From CBDFGQ01 sp965247295 (GTDB taxonomy: Bacteria; Chloroflexota; Dehalococcoidia; Lucifugimonadales; JAGWBF01): DNA of 64,000 nt. Below are positions 46,018 through 55,750 of this stretch, piece after piece. Under the pieces are notes generated by a model. It had not been told where the DNA came from. It did no database searches and worked only from the letters and a program-made list of their open reading frames with translations. Both the position numbers and the translations under genes were made by a program. Numbering within the stretch: position 1 is the stretch's first letter; each line of letters begins with the position of its first letter. Where the stretch lies: positions 186,001-250,000 of the forward strand of contig CBDFGQ010000003.1 in NCBI GenBank assembly GCA_965247295.1, written 5' to 3'.

Positions 46018-48318
46018 CTACCCTCTCGTCTTCTTCTCCGCAAGGGCTTCCAATATGGCGCCAGGGGACATGGGCAGATTGTACATGCGGATGCCGAGGG
46101 CACTGTAAATGGCGTTGGAGAGGGCGGCCAGCGGTGGGATAATCGGCACCTCGCCAACTCCGCGCAAGCCGAAGGGATGGCGTGGGTTGGGCACCTCTAT
46201 CAGCACCGTATCTATCATGGGCACGTCCAGACTGGTGGGCATCCGGTAGTCCAAGAAGCTGGAGTTAGCCATGGTGCCGTCCTCGGTGTAAAAGTACTCC
46301 TCGTTAAGCGCCCAGCCGATGCCCTGGACGGTGGCGCCCTGCACCTGGCCTTCCACGTAGGACGGGTGGACCGACGTGCCGGCATCGATGAAGGCGGTGT
46401 AGCGCATGATGTCCACCTTACCCGTTTCCGGGTCCACCTCCACGTCCACGATATTCCCACCAAAGGTGGACCCGGAGCCCGGTGAATTGACGGATTCAGA
46501 GCAGGTGATGGGCCCGCCGGTTCGGTTCAGCTGCGCAGCCAGCTCCTTAAAAGTCAACCTGTCCTCTGTCTCTGTACAGATAAATACGCCATCCCTGAAA
46601 TCGACGTCTTCGGGCTGTACCTCCCAGACCGTGGCGGCTCTGGCCACCATCTGACGCTTGACCTCCTCGGCGGTGGCGATGGCAGCTAAACCCGTGTCAT
46701 AGGCCACGCGGCTTCCGCCGGTGCTACCGGTGTATCCGATGGAATCGGTGTCAACGACAGTCGGTGCCACATCCTCGGACCTTAGTCCCAAGACCTCAGC
46801 GGCCTGCATGGCCACGGCCGTGCGGGTACCTCCGATGTCCACAGAGCCGGTGAGTAGGCTGATGGTCCCATCGGAGTTGACGTGGATGGTGGCCGACGAC
46901 GGCTGCCCGCCGTTGAACCGGTGTCCGAAGGATATGCCCCGGCCCCGGTTAGGCCCCTCAAGGGGTGCCTTGTAGTGGGGATGGGTCTCCATGGCCTCCA
47001 TCACCTCTTTGCAGCCGATCCGAGGGAAGACCAGTCCACTGGGCATCCGGTCCCCCTCCTGGACGGCGTTCTTCAGCCGAAACTCCATGGAGTCCATGTC
47101 CAGCTTCTTGGCTAACTCGTCGATTACAAGCTCTACCGCAAAGGCCGCCTGGGGTTGTCCAGGGGCACGGTAAGCCTGCACCTTCTGTTTGTTGCAGACC
47201 ACGTCGAAGCCATCCACCAGCAGGTTGTCAATCTTGTAGGGACCCAGGCCGGTCATTGCGCCTCCACCCACCGGCGACCCAGGGAAGGCCCCGGCCTCGA
47301 AGGCGAGATACAGCTCCGCAGCCGTGATGCGTCCGGCCTTGTCGGCGCCTATCTTGCAGCGCATGTAACTTCCCGAGGTTGGACCGGTTCCCTCGAACAC
47401 CTCCGTGCGAGTCATGACCATTTTCACGGGCCGGCCGCTCTTTCGTGAGAGGATTGCGGCTACCGGATCCAGATAGGCGACGAGCTTGGCACCGAACCCA
47501 CCACCGATCTCCATAGGGACCACTTTGACCAGGGACTCATGAATACCCAGGATTGCCGCCGTTAGGGAGCGGATGGCGAAGTGGCCCTGAGTGCTGGTCC
47601 AGATGGTCAGGTGCCCGTCGGCTGCCCAGGATGCTGTGGAGGTATGGCTCTCGATGTATCCCTGGTGGACCGTCTGGGTGTTGAACTCCCGCTCGACTAT
47701 GACGTCCGCTTCGCTAAACCCCTGCTCCAGGTCACCTCGGGCGAACTGGATGTGGCCGGCTGTGTTACTCTTCTCACCGGTATCCTCACCCCGGCCGAAG
47801 CGCTCGACCCGGAAGCTGGTGGTCATATCATCGTGCAGGAGGGGCGCGTCCTCCTTCATAGCGTCGTGTAGGGTAAGGACGGTGGGCAGCACTTCATAGT
47901 CCACCTCGATAAGGTCGAGGGCCTCTTCGGCGGTGTGGGGGTCCGTAGCTGCCAAGGCGGCAACCGCGTGACCCTTGTACAGCACCTTGTCATGGGCCAG
48001 TACGTTGTCCGCCATCATCCTGGCGTTCCCCATGACCTCGGCGAAGTCTATCACCCTGTCCTCGATGATGGGGAAGTCCTTGGCGGTAGTCACGGACTTC
48101 ACCCCAGGCAGGGCTTCCGCCTTGCTGGTATCGATGGAGCGGATGAGGGCGTGGGCGTGGGGGCTACGAAGGACTTTGCCGTGCAGCATTCCCGGCAGCT
48201 GAATGTCGGCGCCATAGTTCGCCCGCCCGGTCACTTTATCCAGGCCATCGTGGCGGATGGGCCTGGTACCAACTACCTTATATTTAGCTGCACCCTTACC
48301 CTTGGCTGCGGTAGTCAT
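46018..48318 (-). CDS. Xanthine dehydrogenase family, molybdopterin-binding (large) subunit
   Basis: A 766-residue protein with GGGAGG at good spacing. KYKVVGTRPIRHDGLDKVTG and RANYGADI begin the Ald_Xan_dh domain, MEIGGGFGAKL binds the Mo cofactor, VQAYRAPGQPQAAFAVE is the QxYRAPG-type element, and GLRGVGEVPIIPP near the C-terminus has the catalytic Glu. It should hydroxylate an N-heterocycle, aldehyde or CoA-aromatic at molybdenum. The usual partner subunits for 2Fe-2S and FAD are absent from both sides, so electrons must leave through partners encoded elsewhere. Genes upstream encode an amidohydrolase and a ureidoglycolate lyase-like protein. Confidence 0.93.
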   Translation of the reverse strand: MTTAAKGKGAAKYKVVGTRPIRHDGLDKVTGRANYGADIQLPGMLHGKVLRSPHAHALIRSIDTSKAEALPGVKSVTTAKDFPIIEDRVIDFAEVMGNARMMADNVLAHDKVLYKGHAVAALAATDPHTAEEALDLIEVDYEVLPTVLTLHDAMKEDAPLLHDDMTTSFRVERFGRGEDTGEKSNTAGHIQFARGDLEQGFSEADVIVEREFNTQTVHQGYIESHTSTASWAADGHLTIWTSTQGHFAIRSLTAAILGIHESLVKVVPMEIGGGFGAKLVAYLDPVAAILSRKSGRPVKMVMTRTEVFEGTGPTSGSYMRCKIGADKAGRITAAELYLAFEAGAFPGSPVGGGAMTGLGPYKIDNLLVDGFDVVCNKQKVQAYRAPGQPQAAFAVELVIDELAKKLDMDSMEFRLKNAVQEGDRMPSGLVFPRIGCKEVMEAMETHPHYKAPLEGPNRGRGISFGHRFNGGQPSSATIHVNSDGTISLLTGSVDIGGTRTAVAMQAAEVLGLRSEDVAPTVVDTDSIGYTGSTGGSRVAYDTGLAAIATAEEVKRQMVARAATVWEVQPEDVDFRDGVFICTETEDRLTFKELAAQLNRTGGPITCSESVNSPGSGSTFGGNIVDVEVDPETGKVDIMRYTAFIDAGTSVHPSYVEGQVQGATVQGIGWALNEEYFYTEDGTMANSSFLDYRMPTSLDVPMIDTVLIEVPNPRHPFGLRGVGEVPIIPPLAALSNAIYSALGIRMYNLPMSPGAILEALAEKKTRG

Positions 48319-48568
48319 CCTTCCCTCCCTGGTTTCAACATCCTATTTATAAGGCCATGTACCCATCCCGCTCCACACGATTGATCCCCAGCCCACCACC
48401 TACACCCTACTTTTACGCCCCGGGGCACTGACGAGCGGGCCCAGACACTTGTAGGGCAACATCCGGCGGGAAAGTTTAGCCCGCTTTGGCCGAATGGAAA
48501 TTGGGGTGTCCCAGCGCTCGCAGAGCACTTCCGGTCACGCTCTGGCTAAGCTATATCACCCAGCCAGA
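48319..48568. other. Intergenic gap, 250 bp
   Basis: The gap lies between the molybdenum hydroxylase start and the amidohydrolase stop, both on the minus strand. I see no gene, RNA or convincing promoter. It may hold a minus-strand promoter that I cannot pick out. Confidence 0.3.
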
Positions 48569-50113
48569 TTACGAGCGGGCGTTGTAGATCGTGTGGGGCA
48601 CCATATCCTGGGGCGTCTGGGCTCCGTAATAGCGGAACATGTAGGGCAATACCTGCTGGATCATATCCCTCCGCTCCATTTCCTCGGCGTCGTAAGGCCG
48701 GTCCAGCGCCGCCCTCAATTCTTTGAAAAAGGCCTCCTTATCCACCTTCGTCAGCTTGCGGTCCCGCATCACCACTTCACCGTCCACCAGTACCGTGTCC
48801 ACGTCAATGCCCCTGCCTCGGTGCACTACCGCGTCCACTATGGAAACCTCGGGGTCCAGGTACGGCTCTTCTATGTTTTGCAGATCCAGCAGCACTATGT
48901 CCGCGCGCTTTCCGGGCTCCAGCGTCCCCACCAGGTCGCCATACGAGCAGGCGTAGGCCCCATTCTCCGTGGCCATCTGCAACACCTGGTAGGACGTGGG
49001 TGGCACATTCTCCACCCCCGGCACGCGGTGCAGCTTCAACACCAGCCGCATCTCCTGGAACAGGTCCTTGTCTTCGTTGATAGTAGCCTCGTCGCTACCT
49101 ATCGCTATCCGGATGCCCTTCTCCAGAAACCGCCCCACTGGGGCGATCCCGCTCTGGAGCCGCAGGTTGGAGCTGGCGTTGTGGCACACATTGGTGCCCG
49201 TGGCCTGCATCAGGTCTATGTCCTCATCGGTCGCCCACACGCTGTGGCCGCACACCACCTCGGGTCCGAGGAAACCCAGGTCGTACAGGTGCTGCAGCGG
49301 CGTCTTCCCCCACGCCCGGAGCCCGTGCAATTTTTGGTACATGCTCTCCTGAAGGTGGATGTGGATTGACGTCTTATATCTGGCGGCCATCTCTTTCATA
49401 GCCATCAGCAGGGCGTCTGACGTACGGTGGGGCATGCTGGGGGCGAGGCTTATCCGTACCCCCGGATACCGGTCTCCCCCATACTTGGAGTTTAGCTCAT
49501 CCATGAGCACCAGCCAGTCCTCCGTGGGGCGCTCCGCCCCAGCCATACCGGCCGTAAACCGCTCCCTCAACCCGGCAGGGAGTGTGGCGGCGAACTCGGT
49601 TGTGAGGCCGCCGGATATAAGCGCGCTCTCGTCGGAGGCCCCCGGTGCGTAGGAGACCCGCATTCCCGACTCCATGTAGCCCTTTATGGCCGCATCAGCG
49701 ATCTCCATACCCATGGCTTTGGGTGCCTGGCCACCCCCATGCATCGCCTGTACCGTGGTGGTCCCGGTCTCGATCATCTGAATGGCACCATAGAGCTGGT
49801 CCAGGTAGGGGTCTACATACTTACTGCCCATTCTGGCGAACCCACGTATGCCCAGGGGCAGATCCGTAACGCCCAATTGGAGCGGGGTGAGGCCCACGTG
49901 AAAATGGTCGTTGACCAGCCCCGGCATGACCACGTAACGGGAGGAGCCGATCACCTCCACCCCGGGATGACGCTCCTTCAGGTCCTCGTAGCGCCCCACC
50001 TCCACGATCTCACCGTCCCTCTGGTAAACGGCTCCATCGGAGACCACTTCGGCCGAGTTGGGGCCTGTGACCTTGCAGATAACATACTTCCCGCGGACCA
50101 GGCTTGAGCTCAT
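48569..50113 (-). CDS. Amidohydrolase family protein (SsnA/guanine deaminase/TrzA-like)
   Basis: A 514-residue metal-dependent hydrolase. GGAGGTGAGG lies just upstream of the ATG. VVMPGLVNDHFHVGL has the HxH metal pair (His70, His72), SIHIHLQES and VVCGHSVWATDEDIDL contain further ligands, NVCHNASSNLRLQSG and IGSDEATINEDKDLFQEM give the Asp ligand of the subtype that deaminates or dechlorinates triazines and purines. An N-terminal beta-sandwich half precedes the barrel. The substrate is unknown. With a molybdenum hydroxylase and AllA-like gene beside it, a purine- or pyrimidine-like ring is a reasonable guess. Confidence 0.88.
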   Translation of the reverse strand: MSSSLVRGKYVICKVTGPNSAEVVSDGAVYQRDGEIVEVGRYEDLKERHPGVEVIGSSRYVVMPGLVNDHFHVGLTPLQLGVTDLPLGIRGFARMGSKYVDPYLDQLYGAIQMIETGTTTVQAMHGGGQAPKAMGMEIADAAIKGYMESGMRVSYAPGASDESALISGGLTTEFAATLPAGLRERFTAGMAGAERPTEDWLVLMDELNSKYGGDRYPGVRISLAPSMPHRTSDALLMAMKEMAARYKTSIHIHLQESMYQKLHGLRAWGKTPLQHLYDLGFLGPEVVCGHSVWATDEDIDLMQATGTNVCHNASSNLRLQSGIAPVGRFLEKGIRIAIGSDEATINEDKDLFQEMRLVLKLHRVPGVENVPPTSYQVLQMATENGAYACSYGDLVGTLEPGKRADIVLLDLQNIEEPYLDPEVSIVDAVVHRGRGIDVDTVLVDGEVVMRDRKLTKVDKEAFFKELRAALDRPYDAEEMERRDMIQQVLPYMFRYYGAQTPQDMVPHTIYNARS

Positions 50114-50255
50114 TGCGCCTCACCTCCTAATAAATGGCTCCGGCAGTGAAGCAGGAAGTCCAATTGGCGCCCCAATTAACACCGTTCAGTGACAGCGACT
50201 TGGAGTCACCAAGGTCTATGGACGCGGAGGCTGGTTGAAGCCGGGCTGGTGACGG

Positions 50256-50816
50256 TTAGAGGACGAGCTCAAAGGTCAGCCCGGTCAGCTCCTTCAACTC
50301 CGTGCGGGTGGGATTCTTGTCTGTAAACAGGCACCAGTGGCTCATGCTGAACCCTTCCATGAAGTCCACTGTCTGCGTAGGATTGGGGGTCTGATTAAGG
50401 GTTACGAAGGTCGTACCTGGGGGCGACAGTATGTAACGGTTCAGGGAGTGCCAGGTACCCCTGTTGTAGGCGAAACCTTTAGTGCCGTCGATAAGGAACG
50501 CGCGCACATCGCTGGGGTCTGGAATTGCCATCGGATCGTTTTCGTCCGTCGGGAGCGCGACGGCCACCGCCGCCAGCGACCCGCTCACCGGGATAAACAC
50601 GTGGGTGGGTTGGAAATGCCGCTCCAACTGGGTGAAGGTCAAGGTCTGATACGGCTGCCACATTATGTTCGCCATGGGCTTGCCCTCAGGTTGATAGGGC
50701 ATCGGGGTGGACTGGCGATGGTCCGAAGGGTGCTCCTTGGCATCCCATATCTCGCCAAAAGGCTTGAAGGCCTCCTCGGTCATGGGTTCAATCTTTATCT
50801 TGACAGTTCTCGCCAT
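50256..50816 (-). CDS. Ureidoglycolate lyase family protein (AllA-like)
   Basis: ATG 50816 is chosen (GGGGGAGG upstream). The frame extends to 50834. The product has 186 residues. IEPMTEEAFKPFGEIWDA at the N-terminus, ERHFQPTHVFIPVSG and YNRGTWHSLNRYIL are AllA cupin features, including the GTWH core. Ureidoglycolate lyase splits ureidoglycolate to glyoxylate and urea at the end of purine/allantoin catabolism. Related proteins act on other ureido acids. It is 142 bases upstream of the amidohydrolase gene on the same strand. The length is near the 160-180 usual. Confidence 0.85.
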   Translation of the reverse strand: MARTVKIKIEPMTEEAFKPFGEIWDAKEHPSDHRQSTPMPYQPEGKPMANIMWQPYQTLTFTQLERHFQPTHVFIPVSGSLAAVAVALPTDENDPMAIPDPSDVRAFLIDGTKGFAYNRGTWHSLNRYILSPPGTTFVTLNQTPNPTQTVDFMEGFSMSHWCLFTDKNPTRTELKELTGLTFELVL

Positions 50817-51029
50817 CGAATTTACCTCCCCCATTCTATCGATCGCCTGGGAAACTTCGCTGCCTCCGACGGGTATCTACTTGAAAGGCTCCATGATCTG
50901 AGACCTGTACATATGGACGAGTCTATCGATCGGAGACCTGTGGCCCTTTTGAGGATAGTCTTATCCTACCTGGCCAGCTGGGCCCGTGCGCTCCCAGACA
51001 CATCGCCCCTGTGGCTGAACCGCGCCGTG

Positions 51030-52103
51030 CTACAGGTTAAAAGGCGGGTCTACCCAGTTTCTTTCCTTGACGTAAATCTGGATCCTGTTCGGCTTGGTCT
51101 CCAACACTATGATCCTGCCCTTGTCGTCCACGTTCACCGCTACCGGCCGTTGGAAGTGACGCTCGCGGCTCACGTCGAACATCCTGCGGGCCTTCTTTGC
51201 GTCAACATTCACGTCGAGTCCGGCCTGGGCCCAAGGGGAGAGATCTATCGCGTCACCGACGAAAGCCGTGACGAAGTTGCCCTCGGCGTCGTAGATGTTA
51301 AGGCGGTTGTTGCGATTGTCGGTGACGTAGACGTCTCCCTCTTCGTCTATGGCCACGCCTGTGGGGCGCTGGAGCTCTCCGTCACCGGTCCCGGAGCTGC
51401 CGAAGGTGGCCAGATGGTCTCCCTCTGGGGAGAACTTCTGTACCCGATCGTTCCTCCAGTCAGCCACGTATAAGTCGCCGTTTTTGTCGATGGTGATGCC
51501 CCAAGGCATGTTGAACTCACCGATATCGGTGCCATACTTGCCCCAATTGAGGAGGAACCTGCCGTCCTTGGTGAACTTCTGGACACGGTGGTTGAGGCTG
51601 TCCACGATGTACAGGTCGTCCTCTTTATCGAAGGCAAGGCCCGAGGGGCCGTTAAGCTCCCCATCGCCGGACCCCTTGGTACCCCACCTCCCCAACGGGG
51701 TTCCGTCCTTGTCATGAATGAATATGGCCCCCACGTACTCATCAGAGACGTACGAGTTTTCGTCGTCATCCAGGTCGATGGAGGTCAACCACACGGACAG
51801 GGCGGGGACGGGGGCGTAATATGGAGAGTCACCAAAGTTGGAGTCTATGCCGGTGCCAAAGTTAACGTGGGTGCCGGTGCCGAATCCTGGGCCTCTTGTG
51901 TCCCAGATGAATTCGTGGTTCAAAGTGCACTTGGTGAGCCCTCGTCCCTTGTTATACTCGTCAGCCCTGCTTACCACGTACAGGCTATCGTCGGAACCCA
52001 GGGCAAAGTCCATGGGGTTGGCGAATCCATTCCCACCCATGGCCCCCCTTCCCAGGCAAAACTCGAAATTGTAAACACGACCGTTAACTTTCCTTGTAAG
52101 CAT
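51030..52103 (-). CDS. NHL repeat beta-propeller protein (6-bladed, SMP-30/TolB-like)
   Basis: A 357-residue protein beginning MLTRKVNGRVYNFEFCLGRG. NHL blades repeat about every 47 residues: GSDDSLYVVSR, DDDENSYVSDEYVGAIFIHD, FDKEDDLYIVDSLNHRVQKF, IDKNGDLYVADWRNDRVQKF and IDEEGDVYVTDNRNNRLNIY. No signal peptide is seen. Vgb- and SMP-30-like propellers include lactonases and organophosphate hydrolases, but the residues needed cannot be placed. It is one of four propeller genes between 45 and 59 kb, and lies between the AllA-like and DUF1800 genes, all on the minus strand. Confidence 0.85.
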   Translation of the reverse strand: MLTRKVNGRVYNFEFCLGRGAMGGNGFANPMDFALGSDDSLYVVSRADEYNKGRGLTKCTLNHEFIWDTRGPGFGTGTHVNFGTGIDSNFGDSPYYAPVPALSVWLTSIDLDDDENSYVSDEYVGAIFIHDKDGTPLGRWGTKGSGDGELNGPSGLAFDKEDDLYIVDSLNHRVQKFTKDGRFLLNWGKYGTDIGEFNMPWGITIDKNGDLYVADWRNDRVQKFSPEGDHLATFGSSGTGDGELQRPTGVAIDEEGDVYVTDNRNNRLNIYDAEGNFVTAFVGDAIDLSPWAQAGLDVNVDAKKARRMFDVSRERHFQRPVAVNVDDKGRIIVLETKPNRIQIYVKERNWVDPPFNL

Positions 52104-52153
52104 CGGTGGTTCCTTCGCTGCAAGTCGTTCGGGTATACCGCGATCGAATGGCC

Positions 52154-53563
52154 CTAGGCCATCTGGTACTCGCGTGCCGCAGCTATGAGGGCCAGCATGT
52201 CCGCCACCCTGCCGGCCGACGTACGCGAGTCCTCATCCGAGTCCCAGCGAAGCTCGCCTCCCCGCTCGGCCATGGATACTAGCTCCTGGCGGGTCGAGTC
52301 GGCCACCACCAGGGGACCCAGCAGGTCCAGGCAGGTGTCTACGAACTCGGCGGGAGCCAGGTTGCCTTGGGCCCTGGTCCTGCCGATGATGGACTGGACC
52401 CCGGGCATCTCCATGTTGGACAGCCAGTCGGCGGCGAAGTTGATGCGCCTCACCAGGGAGCCGCTGTCTATCCACTCAGGCCCGGTGTGCCAGCCCTCGA
52501 CGCTGGGCGGGTTGATGAGCTCCTGCCCCTGGTACCCGGTCTCCTCGCCAATAGCCAGAATACCGGGCCTGGGGAACTGGAAGTCGCCCACCATCCGCAT
52601 CGTCCCCACTATTACCTCTATTGGGCTCTTTACCCTGGCAAATCGGGCTTCCTTGAAGAACTCGGAGTTGAACAGGACCCGCAGGGTGGAGCGTATGTCG
52701 TAGCCGGATTTGACAAAGGCATCCGCTATGGCGTTGACGGCGTCGGGGTCCCTGGGGGGCGTTTCCTGCCACGCCGGCACCTGGACCTCGTCGGCCACGA
52801 AGAAATTGTACAGGTGCCGGGCGATGAACTGGTGGGTAGCCGTCTGGCCCACCACGATGTCTACGATGTCCTCGCCGTTGAAGCGTCCCTTATGCCCCAG
52901 GAACTGCTTCTCCGTATCGTCGTGGTCCTCGGCCACGTACCCAAAGCCCCAGGGGAAGTAACCGCCGCCGCCGCCTCGGGGAATCCTGTCGGTTATCGTC
53001 CAGCCAGTGAAGGCCCTGGAGCACTCGTAGACGTCCTGCTCGGTGTAGTTGCCCACACCCAAGGAGAACAGCTCCAGCAGCTCCCGGCCCCAGTTCTCGT
53101 TGGGGGCGTCCTTGTGGTTCTCGTTGTTGTCCAGCCAGTAGATCATGGCCGGATTCCTGGCCAGCTCCACCAGCAGCTCCCGGTAGCTACCTAGGCCGCA
53201 CCTGCGGAACAGGGCCATCTGGTTCACCATCTCCTGGGGCCTGTTTATCTTGGCGTTGCCCGTGGCGAAGAGCTGGTGCCAGAAGAGGGACATCTTCTCC
53301 TCCAGCGGGCGCTTGCTGTTCATCATCCGGTAGATGACTTCCGAGCGACTCAGGGTTGGCGAAGGACAGTACTCGAGGTTGGGCATGTACCGGAAGAGGA
53401 CGTCTTCGTCCACCTCGGGGACGCCGTGCTTGTCGGGGTCGAGCAGCTCCTCTACCGTCTGCTCGTAGCCCTTGGCCACACGCTCCTCAAGCTCGTCTCG
53501 GGGCGCCCCGAAGCCGGCTCTCCGCATGAGATGGGCCATCGAGTCTATATTTCTATCCGCCAT
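52154..53563 (-). CDS. DUF1800 domain-containing protein
   Basis: ATG 53563 is chosen (GGGGGAT upstream). The frame reaches 53587. The 469-residue protein carries the DUF1800 run: HLMRRAGFGAPRDELEE at the N-terminus, PLEEKMSLFWHQLFATG, NPAMIYWLDNNENHKDAPNENWGRELLELF-type core, GVGNYTEQDVYECSRAFTGW and the C-terminal SPIEVIVGTMRM. No lipoprotein or Tat signal is seen, although many family members are exported. DUF1800 genes usually sit next to DUF1501 genes, and no DUF1501 is present here. Function is unknown. A PQQ- or Planctomycete-type role is sometimes suggested. Confidence 0.92.
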   Translation of the reverse strand: MADRNIDSMAHLMRRAGFGAPRDELEERVAKGYEQTVEELLDPDKHGVPEVDEDVLFRYMPNLEYCPSPTLSRSEVIYRMMNSKRPLEEKMSLFWHQLFATGNAKINRPQEMVNQMALFRRCGLGSYRELLVELARNPAMIYWLDNNENHKDAPNENWGRELLELFSLGVGNYTEQDVYECSRAFTGWTITDRIPRGGGGGYFPWGFGYVAEDHDDTEKQFLGHKGRFNGEDIVDIVVGQTATHQFIARHLYNFFVADEVQVPAWQETPPRDPDAVNAIADAFVKSGYDIRSTLRVLFNSEFFKEARFARVKSPIEVIVGTMRMVGDFQFPRPGILAIGEETGYQGQELINPPSVEGWHTGPEWIDSGSLVRRINFAADWLSNMEMPGVQSIIGRTRAQGNLAPAEFVDTCLDLLGPLVVADSTRQELVSMAERGGELRWDSDEDSRTSAGRVADMLALIAAAREYQMA

Positions 53564-53715
53564 TCTGCATCCCCCTTTGCAGTGCACAGGAGCCCATTCC
53601 CGTCACTCTACACATCAAGCGCTATTGGGAATTAGCGGCATTGTAAGTTACCTTGCGAGCCTGTGTCAACAGAATCGGGACGCGCGGCGTATACCCAAAC
53701 ATACGTTAACGGTGG

Positions 53716-53744
53716 TTGACAGCCTTCTGGAGTGTCGGTACCAT
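53716..53744 (+). promoter_or_regulatory. Candidate upstream promoter for the PD40 protein gene
   Basis: TTGACA (53716-53721), a 17-base spacer and TACCAT (53739-53744) make a good -35 with a moderate -10, about 310 bases before the gene. It may serve a long leader or be unrelated. Confidence 0.35.
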
Positions 53745-53927
53745 CGTCAGCATCGTGGCCTACTGGTTCGTTGGCCATCCCATAGCTTGATATGGGAAAT
53801 GCCGGCTATATTACCATCCGACCTCACCCGGCACTTAACTACCTCACCCCTCACCAATTCGTCACTCGGTGGCAACGCCAGCAACAGGAGGTCAAGTGGC
53901 ATTAATATACTGGACCAGTACACCTGT

Positions 53928-53956
53928 TTGACAATACTTTGACTGAGATTTATACT
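53928..53956 (+). promoter_or_regulatory. Strong sigma-70 promoter for the PD40 protein gene
   Basis: TTGACA (53928-53933), exactly 17 bases, then TATACT (53951-53956), 96 bases before the start at 54052. Confidence 0.75.
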
Positions 53957-54051
53957 CCCCCCATCGTGAGCTATCAGGTGGCAAGAGGCTGCCCGAGGGA
54001 AGCCGCATTTGGCCATCCCGGGCTCTTGCACTTAGGTCAGGGAGTGTACTT

Positions 54052-55743
54052 GTGAAGTACATCGGATATATCCTGACCGTTAAAGCAGTGATAGCCCTGG
54101 CGGTAGCGGCGGCGCTGGTGGCTGGAGCTGTCGTTTTCGCTACCCACGTTGTATTCACCACGGAAATCAGAGGCGATGTGATACTTGATGTATCCTTCGC
54201 AGATCCTCTCTCGGTATACCTAGTCTCGGGCGACGGCAGCCTAGAACAGCTTGTCAGTGGCGACTCCATAGACTTCGGGGTGGCCACGGTGGACTTCTTC
54301 GGCGTCGGTTCCACGCCCTCGAGACAGATCGCCGTGAAGAACTCTTCCAGCTCCTTGCAACAGGTGATAGTGACGGGCGATCTCAGTGATGGAATTCTAC
54401 CGCTGTTTGGCCCCACAACGGGAGACCTACATAAGGGCCCGGAGAACGGTTTCATCCTGCCGATCTCCGGTGATGCGGGGGATACCATAAATGGCTACGT
54501 GGGGCTCAGTTTCCTGCCCCCATTAACCGCAGGTAGCAAACAGACTACCATCATCTTCAGCGCAACGGACGTGCTCCCGCAGCCGCCCCTAATCACCTAC
54601 TACTCCACAATAGCTGGTAATAACCACATCTTCTCAGTGAGGCCCGACGGTGCCGGCCGGACCCTGGTCACCCCGTTCGGCCCCCATAACGATTACCAGC
54701 CCCGCTGGTCCCCCGACGGCAGCAGGATCGCGTTTGAATCCACTAAAGTCGGCGGTTATTCCCATATATTCGTGATAAACGCCGACGGTTCCGACGAGAC
54801 CCAACTGACCTTCGGCAACTACTACGATTATAGAGCCAGATGGTCCCCCGACGGCAGCGAGATTACCTTCGAGTCCAATAGAACCAGCTATTCCCATATA
54901 TTCACGGCGGACGCCACCACCGGCGCCATCGGGCAGGTGACGTCCAGCACCAGCAAATACGATTATCACCCTGTCTGGTCCCCCGACGGCAGCATGATCG
55001 CCTTCCGCTCCAGTAGAGGCGGCAGCTACTACCAGATATTCACGGCGGACCTCGCCACCGGCGCCATTGGGCAGGTGACTCCTACCCTCTGCTGTAAATA
55101 CGATTATCAGCCCGAATGGTCCCCCGACAGCAGCACCATCGTCTTCCGCTCCAATAGAGGCGGCAGCTACTACCACATATACACCGCGGACGCCATCAAC
55201 GGCGCCACCACCGCCGCCGCGTTTCAGCTGACCTCCGGCAACTACAACAACTATGATCCCGTCTTCTCCCCCGACGGCAGCATGATAGCCTGGGAATGCC
55301 TCATCAGCTACAGCCATATCTGCGTGATGAACGCCGACGGTAGCGACCAGACCCAGGCGACGTCGGGTAACAACTCCCATTATCGCCCCACCTGGTCCCT
55401 CGACAGCACCATGATTACCTTCGACTCCAAGAGAAGCGGCTATTCCCATATATTCACGTTGGACGTCTCCACCACCGCGGTGATCCAGGTGACCGCAACC
55501 GGCAACTACTACGATTATTACCCTCACTGGTCCCCCGCCGGCGATATGGCCGCCTTGGCACTCGCCGCGCCTTCCGGCCCAGCGATAGCGGGAATTCCGC
55601 TATCCAGCCTGGACCTGACGTCGGTCGAGGCCGTGACAACGGGTGGGAGCGCCGAGGCACCCTTGGCCGGGCCGGACGACCCCAACAACCCACCCCTAGG
55701 TGGGGAGAGCCCCACGAGCGGTGGGCCAACCGCATCCCCATAG
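54052..55743 (+). CDS. Membrane-anchored PD40/TolB-like beta-propeller protein
   Basis: A 563-residue protein starting at GTG 54052. Residues 11-35 are one transmembrane or uncleaved signal segment (VKAVIALAVAAALVAGAVVF). Residues 40-185 form an immunoglobulin-like or beta-sandwich domain (SIDFGVATVDFFGVGS). From about 195 to 515, six or seven PD40 blades repeat with the pattern YQPRWSPDGSRIAFESTK, YRARWSPDGSEITFESNR and YDPVFSPDGSMIAWECL. The C-terminus is Pro/Gly rich. The sequence resembles exported TolB-type propellers. Copy-to-copy DNA identity is high, so blades have spread by duplication. A 26-bp perfect hairpin follows the stop. Confidence 0.85.
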   Translation: MKYIGYILTVKAVIALAVAAALVAGAVVFATHVVFTTEIRGDVILDVSFADPLSVYLVSGDGSLEQLVSGDSIDFGVATVDFFGVGSTPSRQIAVKNSSSSLQQVIVTGDLSDGILPLFGPTTGDLHKGPENGFILPISGDAGDTINGYVGLSFLPPLTAGSKQTTIIFSATDVLPQPPLITYYSTIAGNNHIFSVRPDGAGRTLVTPFGPHNDYQPRWSPDGSRIAFESTKVGGYSHIFVINADGSDETQLTFGNYYDYRARWSPDGSEITFESNRTSYSHIFTADATTGAIGQVTSSTSKYDYHPVWSPDGSMIAFRSSRGGSYYQIFTADLATGAIGQVTPTLCCKYDYQPEWSPDSSTIVFRSNRGGSYYHIYTADAINGATTAAAFQLTSGNYNNYDPVFSPDGSMIAWECLISYSHICVMNADGSDQTQATSGNNSHYRPTWSLDSTMITFDSKRSGYSHIFTLDVSTTAVIQVTATGNYYDYYPHWSPAGDMAALALAAPSGPAIAGIPLSSLDLTSVEAVTTGGSAEAPLAGPDDPNNPPLGGESPTSGGPTASP

Positions 55744-55750
55744 ATTAGAG

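Larger units (their letters stand above)
53564..54051. other. Intergenic region, 488 bp, between divergent DUF1800 and PD40 genes
   Basis: It contains two consensus-like promoters reading right (listed). Short open frames here lack ribosome sites and look like noise. Nothing else was recognised. Confidence 0.4.
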
